NCBI GenBank assembly: GCA_017453205.1
Contig: JAFTKO010000014.1
Span: 30,860 to 94,859, forward strand
DNA length: 64,000 nucleotides
Direction: 5' to 3'
Source: Clostridia bacterium
GTDB taxonomy: Bacteria > Bacillota > Clostridia > Oscillospirales > CAG-272
Shown here: one piece after another, positions 19,653 to 28,801 of the stretch
Position numbering within the stretch: position 1 is the stretch's first letter
How the letters are laid out: each line of letters opens with the position of its first letter
Program-made: the position numbers and the translations under genes
The notes under the pieces: generated by a model
What the model was told of the DNA's origin: nothing
The model's database searches: none
What the model saw: the letters and a program-made list of their open reading frames with translations, nothing else

Positions 19653-19754
19653 AATTGTCTCCTTTGTTTGATTTGGTTTACGGGAGAACCCGAAAACCGA
19701 TGGGTAAAAACGAAAAGTCATTCAGTGTATGCCGCACAGTCGGCGGCGGTTGCC

Positions 19755-19895
19755 TTACGATTTGACAATGGGAAGCTCGTTGTCGCCGCGTTCCTCGGGA
19801 TCGTAGGCGGGGGTGGTGGTTCCGTTACTGGTGGAAATGACGTCCTCATTGTCCAAAAGCAGGAACATCAGCTCGGGGCTGAAATATGTTTTCAT
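19755..19895 (-). CDS. Small 46-residue protein of unknown function
   Basis: ATG at 19895 has a near-perfect AAGGAGGAG 5 bases before it. The product begins MKTYFSPELMFLLLDNED and ends RGDNELPIVKS, with VISTSNGTTT in the middle. It has no signal peptide. It lies between two secreted-protein genes, and its ribosome site touches the stop of the upstream one, so it is cotranscribed. Small proteins that begin with a Lys-aromatic-Pro-Glu pattern and carry an Asp-Val-Ile-Ser/Thr-Thr-Ser core are common in gut Clostridia; a precursor-peptide-like role is conceivable but unproven. Confidence 0.72.
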   Translation of the reverse strand: MKTYFSPELMFLLLDNEDVISTSNGTTTPAYDPEERGDNELPIVKS

Positions 19896-19911
19896 ATCGG
19901 CTCCTCCTTTA

Positions 19912-21096
19912 TCAGTTTGCGTTTTGTGCCGCAAAGTAAGCAGCTGCGGCGTTGCAGTAAGAAATGACAGAATCGCAAAGTGTATCCAAAGCAGTGTCCT
20001 CGGTCTCCGCCTTCAAGACAGTGCAATAGTCTACCACCGAGGTGGACCAAGTGACATATTTTCCGTTGGCTGCGGTAACGGTAATGGTAATGTCATCCGC
20101 GCCCTGCTTTGCGGCAACGGGCATGGTGTAATAATAGACATTGGTAGTACCCTCCAACAGCTTACCGTCGGTGATGGCGGCATAGGTCTTGGTGGTATCG
20201 CCCAGCTTCAGCTCTACCTTTGCACCGCTTGTCAAAAGCGCCTCGTCATACTCTACATAGAAACGGGTAAGAATATTGTCCTCCAGCGCAATGTTTTCAC
20301 CGTAGCGACTTGCACCAATCTCATCTACCAGAGAGAAAGCATTGTCCACACTGTCAATCGAGATAGAAACATTCATATCCGCATCGGCATTGTAGCTTCC
20401 GAAAACAAGATAAAGCTTATCACCGGACATAAGGTCGGTGGGATAGCCCGCATCGGTTGACACAAAAGTAGCAACATTTTTATCAACCGCACTATCCGCA
20501 TCATTTGAATCGATCCAAATACTCCATGTTCCATTGGAAGAAGAATTGATCTGTACGGCAACAGAGGTTCCCTTGGACGCCGTTGCGATACCGCTTGACA
20601 AATTTCTTCCGGGATATTGCATGCTCGTAGTGCTTGCTCCGTCATAGCAAAATCCCATTGCACGAACATTGCCCGCTGCACTCCACAGTCTCAATTCCAA
20701 GCCCAAGCCATGACCGCTATTGTCACCTTGGAAAGCTCTCTCATCCATCAAACCGAATGCAAAGCGGTAATTTTCATAATAGTTGGCATCACCGGATGTA
20801 CCGCTCAAAGACGTATAATCCTCATTAAACGTCACGGTAAATTTAATGTTGCTTTGTGTTGTAGCAATTTTTGCTGCATCAATCGCTACATACTGTGCCG
20901 CGGAAACGACACCCGAGCCGTTGAGGTTGATTTTGTTGCCCGAGAACGAAACTGCGTTGTCACCATCGTAGCCTCTCAAAACCTCGATATCATCTGCAGT
21001 AACGCTGTCCGAGGTCACAGTGGCGTAAACGGTGGCGGTCATTGCGGTAAACAAAAGTGCCATGGAAAGTAGGATTAGGGATATTCTCTTTTTCAT
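19912..21096 (-). CDS. Secreted two-module protein
   Basis: 394 residues from the ATG at 21096 (GGAGG before it). A signal peptide (MKKRISLILLSMALLF to VYA) leads to a module starting DIEVLRGYDGDNAVSF, paralogous to the N-terminal module of the 17.8-kb protein. A second module starts SRYGENIALEDNILTRF and matches the N-terminal module of the 22.5-kb protein. No anchor or repeat is seen, so it is probably released. The first module has a lectin or concanavalin-like feel (YRFAFGLMDERAFQG), but I cannot name a family. Confidence 0.72.
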   Translation of the reverse strand: MKKRISLILLSMALLFTAMTATVYATVTSDSVTADDIEVLRGYDGDNAVSFSGNKINLNGSGVVSAAQYVAIDAAKIATTQSNIKFTVTFNEDYTSLSGTSGDANYYENYRFAFGLMDERAFQGDNSGHGLGLELRLWSAAGNVRAMGFCYDGASTTSMQYPGRNLSSGIATASKGTSVAVQINSSSNGTWSIWIDSNDADSAVDKNVATFVSTDAGYPTDLMSGDKLYLVFGSYNADADMNVSISIDSVDNAFSLVDEIGASRYGENIALEDNILTRFYVEYDEALLTSGAKVELKLGDTTKTYAAITDGKLLEGTTNVYYYTMPVAAKQGADDITITVTAANGKYVTWSTSVVDYCTVLKAETEDTALDTLCDSVISYCNAAAAYFAAQNAN

Positions 21097-21323
21097 AATT
21101 TCCTCCAAATATTTTTAAAATTTTATTTTGAGCAATCTCAATCCTCCCCGTGTGGGCAGGCGCAGGATACGACCTGTTCAAACGGAAATCGGCAACGAAC
21201 TTGATGGGGCTTCCCTCCTTTCGCAAAAATTTGCGTTTTTCCGTCCTATTTGAGATCGCAAGGGGCACAGTTTTAAGTAAGATCATTTCGTTAAGAAAAT
21301 AACCAAAGGCTTTTTCAGAATAA

Positions 21324-21390
21324 CTCCTTCCGTCAAAGTCTACGCCTTTGCCAGCTCCCTTGAGAGAACCGGAGCGAAGCAACTGAAGGC
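21324..21390. repeat. Intergenic palindromic repeat relic
   Basis: Within the 415-base gap 21097-21511, this stretch has an imperfect foldback around CAAAG/CTTTG and GCTCCC/GGAGC. It resembles the short intergenic repeats (GGAGCTGGCAAAG type) seen in many gut Clostridia. The rest of the gap holds a small palindrome CGCAAAAATTTGCG near 21227 and a GGAGG not followed by a start codon; I see no gene or clear promoter there. Confidence 0.45.
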
Positions 21391-21511
21391 TTTATCCAAA
21401 GGAAAGTTACTTTTTTGAAAACACTCATTCGGTCAAAGGCACAACGGGTGAGGAAAAGACTCTGTAAAACCGTTTTTCTTAATCAAAATGACATTGGCTT
21501 AATGCGGGGGC

Positions 21512-22462
21512 TTAAATCAACCCGTTTGTGTGCAAGCTCTCCACGCTATCGCGAAGCTGTGACAGACAGGTCTTGTAACGGTCGGTCAAAACCGACTCCG
21601 ATTTGTTACGGGACAGATGCGTCATGGGGACCTTTTCAAACACATCGAGATAATACTTTGCCGAAATGGGATAGCCCATCCCCTCCGACGTGGCGGCAAA
21701 ATCAAGGAACGCTTGCAGATAGTCGGCAAGCCACGGATCGTCGCGGTAACAAGCGCACAGCTTGACAAACGGACGTGCCATATAGTTTGCCATTACACCG
21801 CAGTAGCCGTCGCCGCCATCTCGAAGCGATTGCAAAAGCGAGCCCGCGTGCGCATTGAAGAGCTTAACACCGCTCCCGTTTAACAGCTTTAACCGCTTTG
21901 CAATCTCATCGGCATCACAGCAGGTATCCTTGATAAACGAAAAACGCTTGCTTTGCACGATCCAACGCAAAATGTCGGCATCCAACGGTCTTTTATAGGG
22001 AGCGGGACACTCGTAAATACCGAGTGCCAACTCCGACGGCAACCGCTCCAAAAGATGTTCCGCGTCTGTCCTCCAAGCATCAAATCCTGTATTGGCAATA
22101 TCAAAGCGATTGGAGATCAACACCACGGCGTCCACACCTGTGTCGGCAATGGCGTTTAACTCCTTGACCTGATCGTCAAAGGCGTCCGAAACATGTCCCG
22201 ACGCCACCACCGACATCGGTGTGCGCCTGGGTTCTGCTTTTGCCAAGCGGTCGGCGGTGCGTTTGGTGAGCGCCGAAAGCTTGACACGTTCCTCGAGTGT
22301 GAGCTCAAAAATTTCACTGGAAAGGCAAGCAGCGAAAATACCGTCACAGCCCTGTTCCCAGTACCATTCCACCAGTGCCTCGGCGGCACTGTAGTCCACG
22401 CTCATGTCCTTGTTGTAGGGGGTAATCATCACGGGATACGCCCCCGAACGAATATTTTTCAT
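21512..22462 (-). CDS. DapA/NanA-family lyase or aldolase
   Basis: 316-residue TIM-barrel protein of the dihydrodipicolinate synthase / N-acetylneuraminate lyase family. The family Tyr is in YECPAPY near residue 150 and the Schiff-base Lys in FIKDTC near 176; SSEIFELTLEERVKL near residue 49 replaces the usual GTTGE-type loop. It would split or form a 2-keto acid with pyruvate. Its place among sialidase-like genes makes a sugar-acid aldolase more likely than lysine synthesis. The start follows AAGGGAG. Confidence 0.82.
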   Translation of the reverse strand: MKNIRSGAYPVMITPYNKDMSVDYSAAEALVEWYWEQGCDGIFAACLSSEIFELTLEERVKLSALTKRTADRLAKAEPRRTPMSVVASGHVSDAFDDQVKELNAIADTGVDAVVLISNRFDIANTGFDAWRTDAEHLLERLPSELALGIYECPAPYKRPLDADILRWIVQSKRFSFIKDTCCDADEIAKRLKLLNGSGVKLFNAHAGSLLQSLRDGGDGYCGVMANYMARPFVKLCACYRDDPWLADYLQAFLDFAATSEGMGYPISAKYYLDVFEKVPMTHLSRNKSESVLTDRYKTCLSQLRDSVESLHTNGLI

Positions 22463-22479
22463 AGCTCTGCTCCCTTTTG

Positions 22480-24588
22480 TCAGTTTACAATGTCCCGATA
22501 GTTTTCCAACTTATAGAAACCGACGGAGTTGCCGCTGTGCCAATCGTTGGAGGCACCTGACGACTCACGCACAATATAGTAAAGGTCATCTCCATCGATC
22601 GCAAAGTCGGCATACTGCCAGCCGTGTGCAAATGCCGAAGCATCGGCGTTCATCATTTCACGCTCGACCAGCAAGGTATCCTTGGTCTCCCAAGTCAGCA
22701 GGTCGCTTGAGGTCGATATGGCAAGCACCGTGCGTTGGTTGAGTAGCTTTGCTCCCGTATACAGGTTGGAAATACAGATGTACTTTTGGGTGCTCTCATC
22801 ATAGCGGATGATAAACTTGGAAACGCCTGTTGGGAACGAGATCAAACTGCCGCTGTCAAGCATTTCATATGCGGTGCCGTCAGCGGAAAGCTTGAGGATA
22901 GCGGCATAGCCCGCGCCGAGGACATTGTTGTTATTGCCGTAGCTGTCCTTGACATAGCCCTCGATACGCATGAGATTGTAGATACTGCCGTCGGGACCGA
23001 GAAGCAGATTGCACTCCTGCGTTTGCAGGCTCTCGTAGGTTTTGGCGGTCTCTGTTGCCAGCCAAGCTGTATCCAACAAGGTACGAACATCTGCAGATAC
23101 CGTCCAACTGTCGGCATTCATCAGATCCGACGTGATCGGCGCGCTGATGGTACGGTCATTATACGCCTTGTACACACGGTCGTTTGCTAACAGTACCGTC
23201 GTGGGAGCGCCGCCACCGACACCGCTTGTCAGAATGGCGGTCTCCACGGTGCCGTCCGCGGTTAGGTGCGCGATCATCGCGTTACCCTGTGTAATATGGT
23301 TGCCAAGCAGCCAAACCTCGTTGTTCAAGGTAAACAGGCTGCCCCAACGCATTGCGTCCACCGTTCCGACCTCCACCCATGTCGTACCGCCGTCGGTACT
23401 CTTTTTGATATGGGTGACAACCGAAAATTCCTCCAAGGTGTGGCAGGTCTCGCTGACCTCATATGAAGCATACAGCACGGTGTTCCCGTTTTCGGTCGTT
23501 TTGGTGACCGACGGAGACGCACAGGTGTAAAAATGCTTTTGCGTGTAATCGCCGTCACGAACAAATTCGACGGTGGCGACCTCCACACGGCTCTGCTCAC
23601 TGTTGTTGGCGGGCTCATAGGTGCTGTCCTTGAAAAAGTCGATGATCCTTTGGCGATACTGCGTATTGGTATAGCCGTAATACGCGGTACTGCCGTCAAA
23701 AGTAGGTACCTCGGCGGGCAGGATCACCGCAAAGTTCGATTGGGTGTCGTGATAAAGCGAGTAATCCGACAGGCTTGCGCAAAGCTCGGTCAAGTTAACG
23801 TAGCTATCACTGTCCTTGGTCAAGGTTCTGCCAAAATAGCGCTCGGCAAACGCGGCGGGGATGAGAATATCACCGTCCGAAAGCCTTGCCGTGCGGCTGT
23901 AATCGGCGGGATCCAGTTTTTGCTTGTAGCCTTGATACAGCACATTGGAACTGCCCACACTGACCGCCGCACCGCTGCCCATGCGTCGGATCAGCGCCTC
24001 AATCAAGAGCTGATCGTCCCGCGCATCGGCAAGCGTGGTATAGGTCGCGTACATTTTTTCAAAGGACGAAAGATAGCCCGTGGTTTGGGTATCGAAGTAA
24101 GCGGATGCGGCATTGCAGTAGCTTTTTACCGCGGTGCAAAGGTTGACCAGCGCGGTATCGGTACTATTTTGCTCTGCCAATGCGGTACAATACTCACTGA
24201 CCGATGATGACCACGAAAAGGTCTGCCCCATTGACGCGGTTACGGTCAGTGTGACGATGTCGCTACCGTTGATTGCGGAAAGCGGTACGGTGTAATAATA
24301 GATATTCCCCTCGTACACCTTGCCGTCGGTCAGCTTTTCGTAGGTCTTGACGGTATCGGTATGGGTGATACCGTCAACCTTGGAGACTTTTAGCTCCACC
24401 TTGCCGCCCGTTTCCAGCGCGACGTCATTATAAGTCACGTAAAAGCGCATGAGTAAATTCTCTTCCAAGGCAACATTCTCACCGTAGCGCACAGCGGAAA
24501 AGAAGGTATCCGCCACGGTTGCCGAGGTCGGGAAAGACATCAGCAACAGCGGCATTGCCAGGGAGAACATCAACAGTCGTTTTTTCAT
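22480..24588 (-). CDS. Secreted sialidase-like beta-propeller protein
   Basis: 702 residues from the ATG at 24588 (AGGAGG before it). Signal peptide; a RYGENVALEENLL module shared with the 19.9-kb protein; a central region starting MGSGAAVSVGSSNVLYQGYKQ with LIPAAFAERYFG, similar to stalk or amine-oxidase-N-like domains; then a propeller with one Asp-box STDGGTTW and WQYADFAIDGDDLYYIVRES near the end. Sialidase-type folds act on exposed glycans. Only one clear Asp-box and no confirmed Arg triad, so enzyme activity is uncertain. Close paralogue of the next gene. Confidence 0.75.
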   Translation of the reverse strand: MKKRLLMFSLAMPLLLMSFPTSATVADTFFSAVRYGENVALEENLLMRFYVTYNDVALETGGKVELKVSKVDGITHTDTVKTYEKLTDGKVYEGNIYYYTVPLSAINGSDIVTLTVTASMGQTFSWSSSVSEYCTALAEQNSTDTALVNLCTAVKSYCNAASAYFDTQTTGYLSSFEKMYATYTTLADARDDQLLIEALIRRMGSGAAVSVGSSNVLYQGYKQKLDPADYSRTARLSDGDILIPAAFAERYFGRTLTKDSDSYVNLTELCASLSDYSLYHDTQSNFAVILPAEVPTFDGSTAYYGYTNTQYRQRIIDFFKDSTYEPANNSEQSRVEVATVEFVRDGDYTQKHFYTCASPSVTKTTENGNTVLYASYEVSETCHTLEEFSVVTHIKKSTDGGTTWVEVGTVDAMRWGSLFTLNNEVWLLGNHITQGNAMIAHLTADGTVETAILTSGVGGGAPTTVLLANDRVYKAYNDRTISAPITSDLMNADSWTVSADVRTLLDTAWLATETAKTYESLQTQECNLLLGPDGSIYNLMRIEGYVKDSYGNNNNVLGAGYAAILKLSADGTAYEMLDSGSLISFPTGVSKFIIRYDESTQKYICISNLYTGAKLLNQRTVLAISTSSDLLTWETKDTLLVEREMMNADASAFAHGWQYADFAIDGDDLYYIVRESSGASNDWHSGNSVGFYKLENYRDIVN

Positions 24589-24599
24589 TGCGAACCTCC

Positions 24600-27161
24600 T
24601 TACGAGATCACACTCTGATAATCCTCGAGTGTGTAAAAGCCGATATAGTTGCCCGTGTGCCAATCGTTGGCGTCTCCCACCGATTCGCGCACCACATAAT
24701 ACAAATCTCCGTCCACGGTCACAAAATCCGCATAATGCCATCCGTGCGCAAACGCGGAAACATCGCGGTTGATCATTTCACGCTCCACCAGTAACGCATC
24801 CTTGGTCTCCCAATTGAGCAGATCGGTTGAGGTCGAGATCACCATCACGGTGCGCTGATTGAGCAGCTTTGCTCCCGTATAGAGATTGGAAACGCAGATA
24901 TATTTTCCGCTTGCCTCATCATAACGGATACTGAATTTGGAAACGCCCGTGGGGAAATTTTTGATGAGCGCCCCGCTCTCGGGAACGGTATAGGTACTGC
25001 CGTCATCGGAGAGCTTGAGGATGGCGGCATAGCCCGCACCGAGGATGTTGTTGTTATTGCCGTAGCTGTCAACCACATATCCCTCAATGCGCATGACGTT
25101 ATAGATTGCACCGTCGGGACCGATCAGCAGGTTGCATTCCTGCGTTTGTATGCCCGTAACCGCCTTTCCGCTTGCACTCTTGAGCCATGCCGCATCCAAA
25201 ACACCGGTAATACGATTGGAAAGCGTCCAGCTGTCCGCGCTGAGGAGGTTGGCATTGACGGGAGCGCTGACCGTGCGGTCATTGTACGCCTTGTAGACAC
25301 GTCCGTTTGCCACAAGTACAGTGGTAGGTCCTCCGCCGCCGACACCCGACATCAGCGTTGCAGACTCCACTTTGCCGCCGGAGGTCACGTGCGCGATCAT
25401 CGCATTGTTGGACAGGACATTGTTGCCGAGTAACCAAACCTCGTTGTTCAGCGTAAACGCCGAGCCCCAGCGCAAATCGTCCACCTGCCCCACCGCAGTC
25501 CATGTCACACCGTTGTCGGTACTCTTTTTGATGTAGGTCACCGTATCCAGCTCCTCAAGGGTGTGCTTGGTTAACGTCATCTCATAGGTCACATAAAGCA
25601 CGGTCTTTCCGTTTTCGGTAACGGTCGTAATACTCGGAGAGGCACATGCAGTGTAGGTCTTTGTGGTGTAGTCGGGGTTGTCGCGCAGATACTCGGAGGA
25701 AGCGATCACCACACGGCTCTGTTCACTGTTGTTCGCGGGCTCAATGGTGGTATCGGTAAAGAACTCGATCATGCGCTGAAGATATTGCGCGTTGGTATAG
25801 CCGTTGATCTTGCCGCTCTCGGAGAAGGATACCACATCGGAGGGCGTCAGTATTGCGAGCTTTTTCGCACTGTCGTAGTAGAGTGAAACATCACCCGAGC
25901 CCGCACACAAGGATGAGATATCCACATAGTTGTCCGAGGTTTTGGTCAGTGTTTTGCCAAAATATTTTTCGGCAAAATCGGCGGGGATCAGCACCTTGCC
26001 ACCCGAAACCTTTGCCGCGCGGTGGTAATCGGAAGGATCCAGCTTTTGCTTGTATCCTTGATAAAGCACACTCGAGCTACCGATATAAAATGCTGCACCG
26101 TTGCCCATACGCTCCACCAATGCCTCGATAAGCTCTTGGTCAGATTTTGTACTCAGACTCAACTGCGTTGCGTACAGATATTCAAAGGAGGAAGCATAGG
26201 TGTTGTACACCTTTTGGTATTCGGTGATAAAGGTTTCGAGATCAATTGTATAGTCCCTTCCAAAGCCGCTGTACAGATAATTGTCGGCCTCGGAAAGCTT
26301 GCAGTCGGTGCTGTCCTGTGCAATTTCCTCAAGCAATTTCTTCAGACCTTTGAAAAGCGCCTCGTTATCGGTAGCGCTGACGATCAAGCGGGTTCCCGAA
26401 ACACAGATTGCAAAATCGTTGTTTCCCGCAAGCATAGCGTTGACCGCTTTTGTCTCACTGCGGCTCACGCCGGAACCGATCAAGATCTCATAGGTGTGCT
26501 CTTCGGCATCGGTAGAGATCGGAAGCGAAACACCGGTTTTGAGCTTGAATTGCCGTGACAAATAGGAAGCGCTCTCATGTGCGTATTCCTGCGCCTCGCT
26601 GTAAACAATGGTGTACTGTGATGCTCCGTTTTCCAACAGGATCACCTCGTCACCGCTTGCGGCGGCATCGGGATTTTGACTGTAAAGATAGTTGTTGAGA
26701 TCGGTAAAGGTAAAGCTGCCCGATGCGGCGCTCTCGGTCATCAAGCGTTCCAAGGTCAGCACCAATCTCTCGGTCATTGTGGCGTCGGTCGAAAGCAGAA
26801 TCAAATCGTCCCCGTCCTGCATCATCGCAAAATCACTTGCGGTAAGCGTTGCCTGTACCCTCGAGGTGGCATCGCGATTGGTATTCCCAACCAAAATTTC
26901 ATGCTCGTAGCTTGAGCTGTCGTCACGAAGCTTGAGTGAAACACCGTACAGTCGGTCAAACAGGGACCAAATACGGTCGGCAAGTGCACTGCCGTTCTTA
27001 TCCGCGGAGCTGTAAACGATCACATAATCGGAGGTCTTGTTTTTGACCAGCTCCAAAAAAACGGTAGGCTCCGTCACAGGAGGCTCCTCGGGAGTGTTTT
27101 TGCACCCTGCCAAGCCGATCACCATAGACAGCGCAAGCAACAGTAACAGTAATTTTTTCAT
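24600..27161 (-). CDS. Sialidase-like lipoprotein with two EILVGN domains
   Basis: 853 residues; the lipobox LAGC gives a lipid-anchored protein. Two copies of a roughly 105-residue domain come first: one with YEHEILVGNTNR, one with YTIVYSEAQEYA and YEILIGSG. This is the same type of domain found before some family-20-like or DUF4838-type glycosidases. The stalk-like region (FYIGSSSVLYQGYKQ) and propeller (Asp-box STDNGVTW, WHYADFVTVDGDLYYVV) follow and are closely related to the neighbouring 22.5-kb protein. GGAGG precedes the ATG. Likely an outside-facing glycan-binding or hydrolysing protein. Confidence 0.76.
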   Translation of the reverse strand: MKKLLLLLLALSMVIGLAGCKNTPEEPPVTEPTVFLELVKNKTSDYVIVYSSADKNGSALADRIWSLFDRLYGVSLKLRDDSSSYEHEILVGNTNRDATSRVQATLTASDFAMMQDGDDLILLSTDATMTERLVLTLERLMTESAASGSFTFTDLNNYLYSQNPDAAASGDEVILLENGASQYTIVYSEAQEYAHESASYLSRQFKLKTGVSLPISTDAEEHTYEILIGSGVSRSETKAVNAMLAGNNDFAICVSGTRLIVSATDNEALFKGLKKLLEEIAQDSTDCKLSEADNYLYSGFGRDYTIDLETFITEYQKVYNTYASSFEYLYATQLSLSTKSDQELIEALVERMGNGAAFYIGSSSVLYQGYKQKLDPSDYHRAAKVSGGKVLIPADFAEKYFGKTLTKTSDNYVDISSLCAGSGDVSLYYDSAKKLAILTPSDVVSFSESGKINGYTNAQYLQRMIEFFTDTTIEPANNSEQSRVVIASSEYLRDNPDYTTKTYTACASPSITTVTENGKTVLYVTYEMTLTKHTLEELDTVTYIKKSTDNGVTWTAVGQVDDLRWGSAFTLNNEVWLLGNNVLSNNAMIAHVTSGGKVESATLMSGVGGGGPTTVLVANGRVYKAYNDRTVSAPVNANLLSADSWTLSNRITGVLDAAWLKSASGKAVTGIQTQECNLLIGPDGAIYNVMRIEGYVVDSYGNNNNILGAGYAAILKLSDDGSTYTVPESGALIKNFPTGVSKFSIRYDEASGKYICVSNLYTGAKLLNQRTVMVISTSTDLLNWETKDALLVEREMINRDVSAFAHGWHYADFVTVDGDLYYVVRESVGDANDWHTGNYIGFYTLEDYQSVIS

Positions 27162-27179
27162 TACGTCCTCCGCATCGGA

Positions 27180-28700
27180 TCAATTTGATCCGGTCTTGAA
27201 GTAATTGTCCACCAGATCCTGTAAAATTGCCTTATCCGGCTCATAATAAGAGAACAAGCCCGAGTAAATACTGCTGGTATCGCCGTTGTATACCAATGAG
27301 CGCACCGTTTGCGCCGCCTTAAAGCCGGCACCGCCAAGTACGCCACCGATGTCGACGATCAGACTGTCATAAATGACCTCCAGCATATCGTAGCTTTCCT
27401 CATCCTTTGCGCGTCTGCGGCGGAGGTTGTCCTCGTAGTAGGTCTCGCGTACCGTTTCTTTGGACTTAAAGTTCATATCCTCCAAAACACGCCCGATATA
27501 ATCCATATGCTCAGAGTCATCCTTCCAACTGATCGGCACACCGACAGCGGTTGCATGCGAATAGTGCACAAAGGAATAATAGTCTGTTTGGATTTCATCA
27601 TACTTAGGCGCGGGTACGATACCGACACCGAACTCACTGTCCACAAGGGTGGGCAACTGGTACATCATTTCAATGACGAACAACGCATTTCCGCTGTTAA
27701 AGACATCCGCCATCATGTTGGAGCTGGCACCGTTGGGCGAAACATAGGAGGGCCAACGGTTGATCAAGAGTGCCGACTCGGTATCCGCCCAGTATTCCAC
27801 GATCTTGGTAATGATATCCAAGTTCCGCGTGGAAAGATACTCCACACTCATCACATCTTGGTCATCCTTGGTCACCAACAGACCGCCCATGCCGTTAAAC
27901 ATCGTTTCCACTGCGGCATAGGTCGAGACCACACCGTAACGGTCGTTTTCGTTCCAAACACCGTCACCGTTTTCATTCTTGACCGCCTTGGTCATTTCCA
28001 GTAGCTTGGAATAGGTCCACTGATTGTTTGTTACCAAATCATACGGGCTTTCCAAACCCGTATCCTGCACCATTCCCTTATTGAACATCACGGCGCCCAC
28101 CGAGTGGAGCACCCACAGGTTGGCATCCCCCGTGAGCAGGAAAGATTTGTTGTCCACGGTACAAGCATCAATAATATCGGTAAACCAGTAGGGCTGTTGG
28201 GTGTCGATCACGGGGATGTTACTTGCCTCAATGAGAAGCCCGTTCCGAGCCAGATTGATAATGCCCGCAAGATCAAGGTTGACCAGATCAAAATTCACCA
28301 TATCGGTCTGTACCAAATTATAGACCGTTGTGGGAAGGCTTTCCTTTGACTCGACCTCCACCACAATGTCAATGTTGTATTTGTCCTCCAAATAAGCATT
28401 GCGGTCGAATACCGACTGATTGATGCTGTCATCGGTGTATTCCTCCATGTCAAACTCTTCGTAGGAGGTACCGCCGTAGTTGGAACGCTGCAAAATGACA
28501 AATTCATCGCCTTCGTAGTCGATTGCTTCCAGCATCGGATCGTAGGATGGTTCGGTCTCTGCCCCGACTGCGTCGGTGCCGGTATCATCGGGGGTCTTTT
28601 GTTCGTCCTTTTGGCAAGCCGCCGTTGTAAACAGCATAATCACCAAAAGTGCCAATGTCATAAGACGTGCAAAAATGCCGCGGGTAACTTTTTGTTTCAT
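27180..28700 (-). CDS. ABC-type sugar-binding lipoprotein (family 1-like)
   Basis: 506 residues from the ATG at 28700 (AAGGAGAAACC before it). Signal peptide with lipobox TAAC, then a periplasmic-binding fold with features of family 1 extracellular sugar-binding proteins (NIDIVVEVES, LLEMTKAVKNENGDGVWNENDRYG). The EF-hand-like NENGDGVWNENDRYG loop is common in these proteins. No permease or ATPase gene lies nearby. It would capture oligosaccharides for a transporter encoded elsewhere. Confidence 0.83.
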   Translation of the reverse strand: MKQKVTRGIFARLMTLALLVIMLFTTAACQKDEQKTPDDTGTDAVGAETEPSYDPMLEAIDYEGDEFVILQRSNYGGTSYEEFDMEEYTDDSINQSVFDRNAYLEDKYNIDIVVEVESKESLPTTVYNLVQTDMVNFDLVNLDLAGIINLARNGLLIEASNIPVIDTQQPYWFTDIIDACTVDNKSFLLTGDANLWVLHSVGAVMFNKGMVQDTGLESPYDLVTNNQWTYSKLLEMTKAVKNENGDGVWNENDRYGVVSTYAAVETMFNGMGGLLVTKDDQDVMSVEYLSTRNLDIITKIVEYWADTESALLINRWPSYVSPNGASSNMMADVFNSGNALFVIEMMYQLPTLVDSEFGVGIVPAPKYDEIQTDYYSFVHYSHATAVGVPISWKDDSEHMDYIGRVLEDMNFKSKETVRETYYEDNLRRRRAKDEESYDMLEVIYDSLIVDIGGVLGGAGFKAAQTVRSLVYNGDTSSIYSGLFSYYEPDKAILQDLVDNYFKTGSN

Positions 28701-28801
28701 TTGGTTTCTCCTTTTTTTCTTTTGCGGCGGAGTACAGGCACTCCGCAATGGTGGATGGGTGTACTATGTAAAAAGCTTTCCGGAAAAGCCTTCTACCAAG
28801 A

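Noticed and set aside
21097-21511. Possible small gene after GGAGG near 21217
   Set aside because: No start codon follows at a useful distance and the frame is short; the area looks like a repeat relic.
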